In this document: positions 44,390-58,168 of the stretch, one piece after another
Position numbering within the stretch: position 1 is the stretch's first letter
Layout of the letters: each line of letters begins with the position of its first letter
The notes under the pieces: generated by a model
The model's database searches: none
The model's input: only the letters and a program-made list of their open reading frames with translations
Told to the model about the DNA's origin: nothing
Assembly: GCA_025504975.1 (NCBI GenBank)
Contig: JANUWI010000001.1
Span: forward strand, 2,852,001 to 2,916,000
Direction: 5' to 3'
DNA from: Plenodomus lindquistii
Taxonomy: Eukaryota; Ascomycota; Dothideomycetes; Pleosporales; Leptosphaeriaceae
DNA length: 64,000 nt
Translations under genes and position numbers: made by a program

Positions 44390-45000
44390 TTTATAAAGAC
44401 TAGCTATAGCTTTTCTACTTTCTCTATTTTTTATATTTATAAATTTAATAAGTTACTTTATATTTATATTAACTACTATAAGTTTAACTAGCTTACCTAA
44501 AAAAATGCCTATCTAATTTTAAAAATAAATCATTTACTAATCTACTTAAATAAAGCTAAGATTTTTACTAAGTTTAATATTTAAATAGCTTTTAATAAAT
44601 TCTATATAAATCTAGAGTTTAAAGAATATACTACTTTCTATACCTACTATAGATTATATAAGTATAAAGTACTTTCTTTTAGCTTCTATAATAGCCTATT
44701 TATTTATTAAAAGTATATAAATAATATACTTATAGATTACTTAAATAATTTTTATCTTACCTATTTAGAAAATATTTTTATTTACTTAAAAAATATCTAG
44801 AGCTACTAATAATATATTATATTTATTTAAAAAAAACTATAAAAAGTAGAACTATAAATAGTAATTAAAAAAAGTAAATTCTATATTATTTAAACTAAAT
44901 ACTTAGAATATATTCTAACTAATAAAAAAATAGAGGTAGATCTAGAAAAAGTAGAAGTACTTTATATCTAGGTCTAACTTACTACTATAATAGGTATTAA
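44390..45000 (+). pseudogene. Reverse-transcriptase remnant of element 1
   Basis: A Ty3/gypsy reverse-transcriptase pattern is readable through stops: KIFTKFN then FNKFYIN, then a DYLNNFY...YLENI block near 44740-44785 at the place of the catalytic YxDD motif, now mutated. Non-functional. Confidence 0.7.
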
Positions 45001-45776
45001 GTTTTTTTTAGAGTTTATAAAATTTTATAGATAATTTATTTCTAAATTTTTATATATTGCTAAGTCTATAATAGCTCTATAAAGTCTTTTAATACTATTT
45101 ATATAGACTAAAAATTATTAAAATAGTTTTAAAAAACTAAAGTTTTTACTTCTAGTAATTCTAGTTCTATATTACTTTAATTCTAATTATAATATAAAAC
45201 TAGAAACTAATACCTCTAATAGAGTAGTAGCTAGAATTATATTTTAAAAATATTTAAATAGTAGATAGTACTCTATAGCCTTTTATAATAAAATACTTAC
45301 TAAAGTAGAGCTAAATTAGAAAATATATAATAAAAAACTATTTACTATTATTACTACTTTTAAAAAATAGAAAGCTAAACTAATTTTAGTTTAGTACTAG
45401 GTCTAAGTATATATTAATTATTAATCTTTAGAGTATACTATAAATATAAAAATTCTAAATTAATAATAAGCTAATTAGACTAAATTTATAGCTTTTTTTA
45501 ATTTCTAAATTAAGTATACTTTAAGTAAAAGTAATAAATATATAGATATTTTTAATTATTAAAAATAAAATATAAAGAATTTTAAAGTAGTCTAGTAAAA
45601 TAATTAGTTTTTAGTTTTTTTTAACTTTACTAGGTTATATAACTATATTAACTTTAAACTAGTAAAGTAATATCTAGAATTCTCTCTATAAATAACTATA
45701 GCTTTTTTCTAACTAATTTTAATAATATTACTAGATTTTTTAGAACTAATAGAAGCTCTATTAAAAAAGAACTAAT

Positions 45777-46193
45777 TATAATAGCTTAAAAATATAAAGT
45801 GCTAAAAAACGTCTAAATTAGTTTAAAAGTATATAGAAGTATAAGTAGATTAAAAAGCTATATAAATTATATTTATATAGGCTTTATATTAAAAGACTAG
45901 AAAATTATACTTTTATAGTTCTATTAAAAAAGTAAGCTATATAGAATAGAATTTAGTAGTAGTTCTAGGCCTTTATAGAGTTCTTTTTTATCCTCTACTA
46001 TATTAGCACGTAGGTAATAGTAAAGTAGAAATTTCTATAAAATTTAGACTAGGTATAGTATAGAAGTAGTTTAGATAGAGGTTAGTATAGTTTTTTATTT
46101 TTAATAAATTTATATAGAGAAAAATAAAAGTAGCTTATAAAAAAACTTTAATAGCTAAAGGATTTTATTATAATAGAATATAGCTTTATTATA
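45777..46193 (-). mobile_element. Solo LTR, reversed, inserted in pol of element 1
   Basis: 417 bp, reverse complement of the family LTR, flanked on both sides by the 5-bp duplication CTAAT (45772-45776, 46194-46198). The same site in element 2 (near 53380-53395) is uninterrupted, which confirms insertion followed by LTR-LTR recombination. Confidence 0.88.
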
Positions 46194-48806
46194 CTAATAG
46201 TTTTTTAAAAAAAATGCTTTTTACTACTTTTTTAGTATTAAATAGATAATAGATGTTTTTTATAGTAACTACTTTTACGTCTCTATAAATTCTCTACTTT
46301 ATATTTAATTTATTAAAAAAGTATATAATTAAATATTTATAGTCTATTCTAGTACTATAAAAACTTACTAGTTATTTATATAATAATATTACTAGAAAAA
46401 AATAGATAGTATTTATAAATAATACGTATATAACTACGTTATTTACTAAAAAATTTATTTAAAATAAACTTAAATCTAAAAATTCTTTTATTTTTTTACT
46501 AATTCTAGAGAAACTTATATAATATTTTATAATAGACTTTAAATTTTTCTTTAAAAACTAATACAGCTATAATAAAATTCTAGTTATTATTAATTAGCTT
46601 TTTAAATAAATAATTATAATACTCTACTATAAAATAATAAATATTTAAAGTTTTACTTAACTATTTATATAATAAGTATATTAGTTTAAATATATTTTTA
46701 AAACTATTATTTTAAACTATAAAGCCTAGTTTATTTTCTAATTCTAGTCTAAATTCTACTAAATTATAGGTATTAAAGTATAACTCTCTACTATTTATTA
46801 TAAATAAACTAATAGCTAAATTAAAATTATAAATAAGTATATTAATTAATAATTATAGCCTTTAATAATATACTATTAGAATAATTAAAGTAAACTTTTT
46901 TTTAATAGATTAAACTTAGATAATACTTCTATACGTATTAATAGGTATAGCTTAATAGTAGCTTCTATTTAGTTTTAAACCTAGATAGAGCTAGAACTAG
47001 TACTACTTAAAAATAGTAAGTTCTATTAAAAAATTTAACTACTAAAAAGTTTATAATCTAGCTATTTAGATATATAATACTTAGAAACTAGCTAAAAAGA
47101 ATATAGAAAAAGTATAAAACTAAATACATTTTACTATTAACGCCTACTAATATTCTATTAATTAGAATATAGAAAATAAAATTTATTTTTTTACTACTAA
47201 TCTAGTAACTTTAATAGTAAGCTAAAAGCTATTTAAACTATAAAAAAGTTCTTTTAAAGTTTTAGAATAAATTAAGTATTTCTATAGATTTAAACTTTTT
47301 TTATATTTTAGAATATATATCGTGTTTATATTTAATATTTTTTATAAAAATTCTAATTACTTTTTTCTAGAATAAAAAGTTTTAAAGCTACTAGCTACTT
47401 CTATATAAAGTATAAAAAAGTAGAAAGTTAAAAATATTTTTACTAGTAAACTTATTTAAAATAAATTTAAATATAAAGCTAGCTAAATAGAATATAATCT
47501 AGATCTAATTTAGTATCTAGCTTTAAACTTTATAGGCTTTTTCTATAAACTATAAAATTTCTATTAAAAGTATTCTAATTATCTAGAACCTTTTTAGGTA
47601 CTATATAAATAGCTTTAAATATAGAAAAAAAAGTAAAAAATATATTATAGTTAGTAAATAATTATATTTTATAAATTTAATAGTTATTCTATTATTAATA
47701 TATAAAAATTATAGCGTATATATAGAACTAGTATATAGTTTCTACTAAGAAAATTTTTAGCCTAGTAAACTAAAAATTATAGATAAATATTAATGCTTTT
47801 TAGAACTTATCTATTTTTTACTATAATACTTTAATCTCTATTTTACTATTAAAAGACCTATATACTATATCTAACTTAGAGTTTTTAGCGCCTCTATTCT
47901 TTAAAAACTTTCTATTAGGCCTCTAAATAGGTTTATATTTTCTTTTACTACTAGAAAAATCTAGAGTTTTTTTAAAAATAGTAGTAGCTAAAGCTACTAT
48001 ATTTTTCTAAGAAAGCTATATTTCTTTATATAAGCTTTAAAATTTTTTTATTATATATAGTAGTTTGCTAGTATTATATTAGTTATACTAAAGCTAGTAA
48101 TCTATATAGTTACTATTTATACTATAAAAGCTAATATTTTTATAGCTAAGCTAGCTATAGCTTTTATATCTACTAATTTAGCTTTAAAGTCTTTTATTTT
48201 ATTTTTATTAGCTAGTATAGCCTATATAGTAAAGCTTTTAAAATTATAGAGTACTACTATAACTTAGTTATATTCTAGTTCTATATATATAAATATTTAA
48301 AAAAGTTAGAAAAAGCTCTAAGCTAATAGAAAAGAATAGCTACTTACTAGTTTATATTGTTTATTTAAAAGTGTGTAATAAGTATACTTTTTTAAACCTA
48401 CTATTTTAAATAAATATATAAAGTTAAATTTACTATAGAACTAGGTCTAGATAGAGCGTAAGTAAAAAACCTAATAGGCTAAAAAGTATATATCTAAAGG
48501 TATAGAAATAGGTATTTTTATAAAGGCTATTAAGTATTAGTATTAAAAGTAATAATAAATAGTAATAGAGTATATATAATAAAGATATAAAGTATAAAAA
48601 GTAAAAAAAAAATATAATATTAAAAAAATTATTATATTCTACTAGAGTAACTACTAGACTTAGTAGTTATTATAATAATTATTAATAAATAGTAAATAGA
48701 AAGTTATATTTACTTTAAGAAAATAATTATTCTAAAATAAACTCTATATAGAGGTTATATATAGAATACTTAAATATAGAACTATTTAGTTTAAAGTAAA
48801 AAGTAA

Positions 48807-48948
48807 TATAATAAAGCTATATTCTATTATAATAATAACTTTTAGCTATAAAAGCTTTTTTATAAACTATTTCTATTTTTTTTTATATAAGTTTATTAAA
48901 AATAAAAAACTATACTAATTTCTATCTAAACTACTTTTATACTATATC
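48807..48948 (+). repeat. 3' LTR of element 1, left part
   Basis: First 142 bp of the LTR, cut by insertion of element 2; continues at 56441-56715. Confidence 0.85.
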
Positions 48949-49364
48949 TATAATAAAGCTATATTCTATTATAATAATAACTTTTAGCTATAGAAGCTTT
49001 TTTATAAGCTACTTCTACTTTTCTTTATATAAGTTTATTAAAAATAGAAAACTATACTAATCTCTATCTAAACTACCTCTATACTATACCTAGTCTAAAT
49101 TTTACTAGAATTTCTACTCTACTATTACCTACGTGCTAATATAGTAGAGGAAAAAAAAAACTTTATAGAGGCCTAGAACTACTACTAAATTCTACTCTAT
49201 ATAGCGTACTTTTTTAATAACACTATAAAAGTATAATTTTTTTATTTTTTTATATAAAGTTTATAAAAATATAATTTATTTAGTTTTTTAACTTACATAT
49301 ACTTTTATATACTTTTAAACTAACTTATATACTTTTTAGTACTTTATATTTTTAAACTATTATA
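48949..49364 (+). repeat. 5' LTR of element 2
   Basis: 416 bp, begins TATAATAAAGC, ends AAACTATTATA. Confidence 0.85.
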
Positions 49365-52009
49365 TTATAAAAATATTATTTTTTTACTAGTAATAGTCTA
49401 TATAATATTACTAATTTATTTAAAAAAATTATTTAAATTTTTTAGTTAACTAGTTTGTAAAACTTTTTAGTTCTAGCTTTAATTAATACTAATAAATCTA
49501 TTAATAATTTTAAAACTAGATATTAAAAATTTCTAGTTAACTAAAGCCTATAAATTTAGACTTCTATAGTATTACTAGCTTACATTACTTTTAAAAAAAT
49601 CGCGTTAGATAGCGCTAAAGTAAAAATTTAAAGACTACTAATAATTTAGTAGAATTAAAAGTAAAGCTAATACCTATCTCTATTAATAGATAATAAATTC
49701 TACTTTTTAAAAAATAAAAAGAAATAACTAGTTTTTATAGAAAGCCTATAAACTTATTAAATATTTAAAATATAGAAAATAACTAATACTAGCTAATTAA
49801 AAAATAATTAGAGTTAAATAAAAGCTAGATTTATTTTAGTAGAACTTAGAAATCTACTAACTATAATTTTTAATAATACTATAAAAATAATAGGCTAGCT
49901 ACACGCTAAATTAGTAGCTTTATAAACTAAAATAAAATGTATTAAAAAAAAAATTTATTTAATTCTATTTCTAGATTTACTTTTATTTTTTACTAAAAAC
50001 TTTTAGACTTATTAATATTACTAGTTAACTAGATTACTTTCTAAAGCCTTTTTTTATATTTTTAAAAAACTACGTTTATTAAAGCGTACTTTTTCTATTT
50101 CTAAACTATTAAATAGAAAGAACTCTACCTATAAATTAAAGAAAGCTTTAATACTAAATTAATTTAAAATTAATAGTAACTACTACTATTTTAAGCGTGT
50201 TTATATAGTAGTAGTCTAGAGTAGTACTTCTAGTCTAGCTAAAAAGTATTTTAATTTCTAATATTTATTTAATAATAAAGCTAATTTTTTTTATAGAAGC
50301 TATAATAGCTATATTTAATAAATACTTTATTATAAATAATAAATAGGCTAAAGTATATAATACCTTTAACTAACTATATATAAAAAAAAATAAAACTTTT
50401 TTTATTTTTAAAGCCTATTTTTAAAACTATACTATAAAAAAACGCGTATTATATTTAGAATAGATTTATTATATATAGATAAAAATAACTTCTAATCTAT
50501 ATATTTCTAGTTAAAAGTTTAAGTATACCTAGAATAACTTTTTTCTAGATATAATAAAGTACTTTACTACTTTTAATATAAAAAAAAAACCTACCTAAAA
50601 AATATATATTATTACAGCTTTTTTTATAATAGTACTACTAAGTTCTAAGCTAGAACTATAGTATAACCTAGTTTAGATATTTTTAAAAAAAAAACTTTAG
50701 AAAATACTATACTATATATAGCTTTTTAAATTTTTTTATAATTAACTATAGTACCTCTATAGTAAATAATAGCTACTCTAGCTTTTAAAAAGGCACTAGG
50801 TAACTACTATAACTATAGTAAACTAGAATACTACGCTAATAAATATCTATTACTATAAGTAAAAAAAATTATAATTAAAAATTACTCTAACTAATATTAT
50901 AACGCTGCTAAAGTACTAGACCTAGAAAAAAATTAAATAGAAAATAAATAGTTCTAAAAGTATTACGCTATTTAGAATTTAATTAAAAGTATAATCTATT
51001 AAACTTTAGTTTTTTAAAACTAATTTAAAGTTTTTATTTTTTTATATCTACTATTTTATATAACCTAGGCGTAGGTATAAAACTACTATTACTTATTAAT
51101 ACTAGCGCCTAAAAATATCTTTTTTTAAATTTATATATTATTTATTTTTTATTTTTTTTATTTTAAACTAAAGTTTAAAAGCTACTCTATTTAGTAATAG
51201 TTAGAGAGTTTAAAAACTAAATCTCTTTACTAGTTATAGAATATATCTATCTCTATATAATTATAAATAGATAAAAAATTCTAAACTATTTATTTATTAT
51301 ACTAGATCTAGAAGTCTAGAATATAATTATTAGAATATAATAGTTAAAAAAGTTTAAAATTCTACTAAATATAAATAGATTCTAGTTATAGTAGCTAGCT
51401 ATTTACTTTAAAATCTATATTTCTACTCTTTTAATTTTTATATAACTCTATTAAAAGATACTAAAAAAGTATATTACTTTTAATATTAAAAGAAAAAACG
51501 CTCTATAAAAAAAAGTTATATTAGAAAACTAGTAGCTTATATTTTTTAATTAATTATATTTAAAGAAATTTTAAAGTTCTATAATACTAGAATATTTCTC
51601 TAGAAATATAAAAACTAAACCTGCTTTAAAAGCCTTTTAAAACTTTTTTTAGTTTTTTAATTGCTATTATTTCTACTAATACTTTTTATTTTAATATAAA
51701 AAAAAACAAGTTTTTTACTACTAGTCTATATAAAATTAACTAGATTTTTAAAAACTATAATAAAAAAAATATTTAAAAAAATAACTATTTAATCTAGAAC
51801 TAACTTTCTTTCTACTACTAGTACTATTAGAACGTATTTAGTTTATTAGCTATAGAGAAACTACTAGAATATTAACTATATAACTATAAAATTATTCTAA
51901 ATAAACCTCTATTTAATAACTTTAGCCCTTTATATAAATAAAATATTAAAAACTTAAAAACAATTAGAAAGTATATTTAAAAGAATTTATAGAAAAGATT
52001 TATAGAGAC

Positions 52010-52570
52010 TAGTTATAGTTTTTTTACTTCCTCTATTCTCTATATTTATAAATTTAATAAGTTACTTTATATCTATATTAACTACTATAAATTTAACTAG
52101 CTTACCTAAAAGAACGCCTATTTAATTCTAAAAATAAATAACTTACTAATCTATTTAAGTAAAGCTAAAATCTTTACTAAATTTAATATTTAAATAGCGT
52201 TTAATAAAATCTATATAGATTTAGAGTTTAAAAAATATACTACTTTCTATACCTACTATAGATTATATAAGTATAAAGTACTTTCTTTTAGCTTTTATAA
52301 TAGCCTTTTTATTTATTAGAAATATATAAATAATATATTTATAGATTATTTAGATAATCTTTATATTATTTACTTAGATATAATTTTTATCTACTCTAAA
52401 AATATCTAGAGCTACTAGAGGCACGTTAAACTTATTTTAAAAAAATTATAAAAAGTAAAACTATATATAGCTATTAAAAACAGCAAATTCTATATTATTT
52501 AAACTAAGTATTTAGAATATATTCTAACTAATAAAAAAATAGGGATAGATTTAGAAAAAGTAAAAGTACT
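52010..52570 (+). pseudogene. Reverse-transcriptase remnant of element 2
   Basis: Same reading pattern as in element 1, with a DYLDNLYIIYLDIIFIYSKN-like block near 52345-52405 at the position of the catalytic motif. Interrupted by stops. Confidence 0.7.
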
Positions 52571-55500
52571 TTATAACTAGGTCTAACTTACTACTATAAT
52601 AGATATTAAATTTTTTCTAGAGTTTACTAGATTCTATAGATAATTTATTTTTAAATTTTTATAAATAGCTAAGCTAATAATAGCTTTATAAAGTTCTTTA
52701 ACTCTATTTATATAGACTAAAAATTACTAAAATAGCTTTAAAAAGCTAAAGTTCTTGCTTCTAGCAATTCTAGTTCTATACTATTTTAATTCTAATTATA
52801 ATATAAAACTAGAAACTAATATTTTAAAAAGGGTAGTAGCTAGAATTATATTTTAAAAATATCTAGATAGTAAATAGTACTCTATAGCCTTCTACAGTAA
52901 AATACTTACTAGAGTAGAGTAAAATTAAAAAATATATAATAAAAAACTATTTACTATTATTACTATTTTTAAAAAATAAAAAGCTAAACTAATTTTAGTT
53001 TAGTACTAAATCTAAGTATATACTAATTATTATTTTTTAAAATATTTTATAAGTATAAAAGTTTTAAATTAATAATAAACTTACTAGGCTAAGCTTATAG
53101 TTTTTTTTAACTTCTAAATTAAATATACTCTAGATAAAAGTAATAAACGCGCAGATATTTTTAGTTACTAAAAATAAAATATAAAAGATTTTAAAGTAGA
53201 CTAGTAAAATACCTACTTTTTAGTTTTTTTTAACTCTACTAGGCTATATAGCTATATTAACTCTAAACTAATAAAATAATATTTAAAGTCCTTTCTATAA
53301 ATAACTATTACTTTTTTTTAACTAACTTTAATAATATTACTAGATTTTTTAGAGCTAATAGAAGCCTTATTAAAATAGAACTAATAGTTTTATAAGAAAA
53401 AACGCTTTTTACTACCTTTTTAGTATTAGATAAATAATAGACTTTTTTTCTATAGTAACTACGTTTACGTTTTTTTAAACTCTTTATTTTATATATAATT
53501 TATTAAAAAGGTATATAATTAAATATTAATAGCCTATTCTAGTACTATAAAAATCTACTAGTTATTTATATAATAATACTACTAGAAAGAAATAAAAGCT
53601 ATTTATAAATAGTACGTATGTAACTATATTATCTACTTAAAATTTTACTTAAAATAAATTTAAATATAAAAGTTTCTCTACTTTTTACTAATTCTAGAGA
53701 AACTTATATAATATTTTATAATAAATCTTAAATTTTTCTTTAAAAACTAATATAGCTATAATTAGATTCTAGTAGTTATTAATTAATTTTTTAAATAAGT
53801 AATTATAATACTATACTATAAAATAATAGATATCTAAAACTTAATTTAACTATTTATATAATAGATATACTAGTTTAAATATATTTTTAAAAGTATTATT
53901 TTTAATAACAGCGTCTAGTTTATTTTTTAATTCTAGTTTAAATTCTATTAGATTATAGGTACTAAAATATAACTTTTTACTATGTATTATAAATAAACTA
54001 ATAGCTAAGTTAAAATTATAAATAAGTATATTAACTAATACCTATAGCTATTTATAATATATTACTAAAATAACTAAAGTAAACTTTTTTTATTTATAAA
54101 CTAAGCCTAGATAATATTTCTATACGCGTTAATAGAAATAGCTTTATACTAGCTTCTATATAGTTCTAAACTCTAGTAAAGCTAGAATTAGTACTATTTA
54201 AAAGTAGCTAATTCTATTAAAAAATTTAACTACTAGAACGTTTATAATCTAGCTACCTAATTATATAATATTTAGAAATAACCTAAAAAAAATATAGAAA
54301 AAATATAAAACTAAATATATTCTACTATTAACGCCTATTAATATTCTATTAACTAGAAAATAAAAAATAAAGTTTATTTTTTTACTACTAATCTAGTAAT
54401 TTTAAAACTAAGCTAAAAGCTATCTAAACTATAAAAAAGTCGTTTTAAAATTTTAGAATAAATTAGGTATTTCTATAAATTTAAATTTTTTTTAAATTTT
54501 AAAATATATAATATATTTACACCTAATTTTTTTAATAAAGATTCTAATAATTTTTATCTATAATAAAAAGTTTTAAAGCTGCTAGCTACTTTTATATAAA
54601 GCGTAAAAAAGTAAAAAATTAAAAAAAATTTTACTAGTAAATTTATTTTAAATAAATTTAAATATAAAGCTAGCTAGGTAGAATATAATCTAGATTTAAT
54701 CTAGTATCTAGCTTTTAACTTTATAGGCTTTTTTTATAAACTATAAAACTTCTATAAAAAGTATTCTAACTATCTAGAACCTCTCTAGGCACTATATAGA
54801 GAGCTTTAAATATAAAAAAAAAAGTAGAAAATATATTATAGTTAGTAAATAATTATATTTTATAAATCTAATAGTTTTTTTATTATTAATATATAAAAAT
54901 TATAGCTAATATATAAAACTAGTATATAACTTTTACTAATAACATTTTAAGCCTAGTAAACTAACTATTATAAATAAGTATAAAAGTTTTTTAAAATTTA
55001 TCTATTTACTACTATAACTTTTTAATTTTTACTTTACTATTAGAAGTATTATATATTTTATTTAACTTATAGTTTTTAGCGCCTTTACGCTTTAAAAATT
55101 TTCTATTAAGCTTTTAAATAGGCTTATATTTTTTTTTACTACTAGAAAAATTTAAAGTTTTTTTAGAACTAGTAGTAGATAAAGCTACTATATTTTTTTA
55201 AAAAAGCTATATTTTTTTATATAAGTCTAAAACTTTTTTATATAGGCTTTAAAGTTTTTTCTATTATATATAATAGTTTACTAGTATTATATTAGTTATA
55301 CTAAAGCTAGTAACCTATATAATTACTATCTATACTATAGAAACTAATATTTTTATAGCTAAACTCGCTATAGCTTTTATATTTACTAGTTTAATTTTAA
55401 ATTTTTTTATTCTATTTTTATTAGCTAGTATAGTCTATATAGTAAAGCTTTTAAAACTATAGAGTACTACTATAATTTAGTTATATTCTAGTTCTATATA

Positions 55501-56019
55501 TATAAGTATTTAAAAAAGTTAGAAAAAGCTTTAAGCTAGTAAAAAAAAATAGCTATTTATTAGTTTATACTTTTTATTTAGAAGCGTGTAATAAGCACAC
55601 TTTATTAAACTTACTAATTTAAATAAATATATAAAGTTAAATTTACTATAAAACTAGGCCTAGATAGAGCGTAAATAAAAAACCTAATAGACTAAAAAGT
55701 ATATAATTTAAAGTATAGAAATAGGCATTTTTATAAAAGCTATTTAAAATTAGTATTAAAAGTAATAATAAGTAGTAATAGAGTATATATAATAAAGGTA
55801 TAAAGTATATAAAGTAAAATAAAATTATAATATTTAAAAAATTATTATATTCTACTAGAAAAACTACTAAATTTAGTAGTTATTATAATAATTATTAATA
55901 AATAGTAAATAGAAAGCTATTTTTACTTGAATAAAATAATAATTCTAATATAAACTCTATATATAGGTAATATAAAAAATACTTAGATATAAAACTATTT
56001 AATTTAAAGTAGAAGGTAA

Positions 56020-56435
56020 TATAATAAAGCTATATTCTATTATAATAATAATTTTTAGCTATAGAAGCTTTTTTATAAGCTACTTCTACCTTTTTTTATA
56101 TAAGCTTATTAAAAATAGAAGACTATACTAATCTCTATCTAAACTACCTTTATACTATACCTAGCTTAAATTCTACTAGAATTTCTACTCTACTATTATC
56201 TACGTGCTATTATAGTAAAGGAAAAAAAAAACTCTATAAAGATCTAGAACTACTACTAAATTCTACTTTATATAGCTTACTTTTTTAATAGAACTATAAA
56301 AGTATAATTTTTTTATCTTTTTATATAAAATCTATAAAAATATAATTTATTTAGCTTTTTAATTTACGTGTACTTCTATATACCTTTAAGCTAATTTAGA
56401 CGCTTTTTAATACTTTATATGTTTAAACTATTATA
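56020..56435 (+). repeat. 3' LTR of element 2
   Basis: 416 bp, begins TATAATAAAGC, ends AAACTATTATA. Confidence 0.85.
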
Positions 56436-56440
56436 ATATC

Positions 56441-56715
56441 TAGTCTAGATTCTATAGAAATTTCTACAACAGTATTACCTACGTGCTAATATAGTAAAGA
56501 ATAAAAAAAAACTCTATAAAAGCCTAGAATTACTACTAAGTTCTATTCTATATAGCTTACTTTTTTAATAGAACTATAGAAGTATAATTTTTTTATTCTT
56601 TTATATAAACCTTATAAAAATATAATTTATTTAGCTTTTTAATCTACGCGTATTTCTATATACTTTTAAGCTAATTTAAACATCTTTTAGTATTTTATAT
56701 TTCTAAACTATTATA
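56441..56715 (+). repeat. 3' LTR of element 1, right part
   Basis: The remaining 275 bp of the LTR split by element 2, followed by the target duplication GTAAT. Confidence 0.85.
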
Positions 56716-56879
56716 GTAATTCTATTTAGCTAAACTAAAATTATAATTCTTTTTTTAGCTAGCTTTATACTAGGCCTAATTAGATAATATATAGTATATT
56801 AAAAAGAAAAAACTTTTTATATTTAAATCTAAAAAAATATAATTTTCTAGTTACAATATAGTTTATATAATTAGAATTT

Positions 56880-57751
56880 TTAGAATATATAAAGTTAAGT
56901 CTAGTTTATAACTAAATAGTAAAATTTAATATACTAATTAAATAATTTTTTTATAGTTATTAAAGTACTTTTAATTAAAGTAATAGAATTATACTATACT
57001 TTTAAACTTTATCTACTATATAGAAATTTACTACTAGTAATAAATAGATAATTATCTAATATATTTTTAACTTTAATTTATAAAAGTTTACTTTCTAGCT
57101 ATATAAAGTAGAAAATATAGCTAATTAAATACTTAAGGTATATAATAGAATACTAGTAGATAAGTACTAGGCTAAGCTTTTTATAATAGCCTTTAGTTAG
57201 CTTAAAATAGCTTTTAACTAATTATAAAACAAGTATAAACTTAAAAAAAAATCTAGAAATTATTAGTATATAATTTAATTTATAAAGATAATAAAAGTTT
57301 AAAATAGTATCTATAATAATAATATTTATATCTTTAATAAATCTCGTTTTAAAATAGGTGTAATTAGACCTATAAAAATTATTATAGCCTTTAAAAAATA
57401 TAATTAAATAGACTTTAATTAACTAGGTAATTATAAATAGATTACTATTATCTAGAGTATATATACTTTATATAATATAATCCTATTTTTTATTATCTAT
57501 AAAAAAAGGTGTTTATATTTTAGTATAGTATAAAAAAGCTAGTATTTTTAATAATTAGAAACTTCTAGCCTCTAAAAATAGCTAGATAAATAATATATTT
57601 AGGCTAGAGTAGTTAAAGTACTTTAATATATATAAAAATATATAAAAAATAAAAATATACTAGTTACTAATTTAAAATAGCTATAAAAGCTACTTTAACT
57701 AAAAATTTATAAACTATTTTATAGAGAATAAAATTCTAACTATCTATATAC
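56880..57751 (+). mobile_element. Fot1/pogo-like transposon fragment, copy C
   Basis: Similar to copy A from about 37370 onward, including the degraded DGHES-type block near 57668-57690. It ends abruptly at 57751, where element 3 starts; the rest presumably lies beyond the window. Confidence 0.6.
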
Positions 57752-58168
57752 TGTAACGGCTTAAGAACATAAAGTGCTAAAAGGCGTTTAAATTAGCTTA
57801 AAGGCATATAGAAGTGCGCGTAGATTAAAAAGCTAAACAAATTATATTTTTATAGGCTTTATATAAAAAGATAAGAAAATTATACCTTTATAGTTCTATT
57901 AAAAAAGTAAGCTATATAGAGTAGAACTTAGTAGTAGTTCTAGGCCTTTATAGAGTTCTCTCTTTTCCTCTGCTATATTAGCACGTAGGTAATAGTAGAG
58001 TAGAGATTTTTATAGAATTTAGACTAGGTGCAGTATAGAGGTAGTCTAGGTAAAAGTTAGTATAGTCTTCTATTTTTAATAAGCTTGTATAGAGAAAGAT
58101 AGAGGTAGCTTATAAAAGGGCTCCTATAGCTAAAGGTTATTATTATAATAGAATATAGCTTTATTATA
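57752..58168 (-). repeat. 3' LTR of element 3 (reversed)
   Basis: 417 bp, same family as the LTRs of elements 1 and 2 and the solo LTR. The outer terminus keeps TG. Confidence 0.85.

Larger units (their letters stand above)
48949..56435 (+). mobile_element. Ty3/gypsy LTR retrotransposon, element 2, nested in the 3' LTR of element 1
   Basis: Complete 7487-bp copy with LTRs 48949-49364 and 56020-56435 (416 bp each) and 5-bp duplication ATATC (48944-48948, 56436-56440). Same internal layout as element 1: zinc-knuckle relic near 50790-50845, reverse transcriptase near 52010-52570. A purine-rich tract (aaagtagaaggtaa) precedes the 3' LTR. Stops throughout from RIP. Confidence 0.88.
41335..56715 (+). 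mobile_element. Ty3/gypsy LTR retrotransposon, element 1 (RIP-degraded, with nested insertions)
   Basis: 5' LTR 41335-41751 (417 bp). The 3' LTR is split as 48807-48948 plus 56441-56715 (142 + 275 = 417 bp) by element 2. The 5-bp target duplication GTAAT lies at 41330-41334 and 56716-56720. Its own length is about 7.47 kb once the nested pieces are removed. Internal order is gag, with a degraded zinc knuckle near 43190-43240, then pol with reverse transcriptase near 44390-45000 (FTKFN, YITYLDN-type remnants) and integrase after 46200. A purine tract precedes the 3' LTR. Coding is destroyed by stops. Confidence 0.85.
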
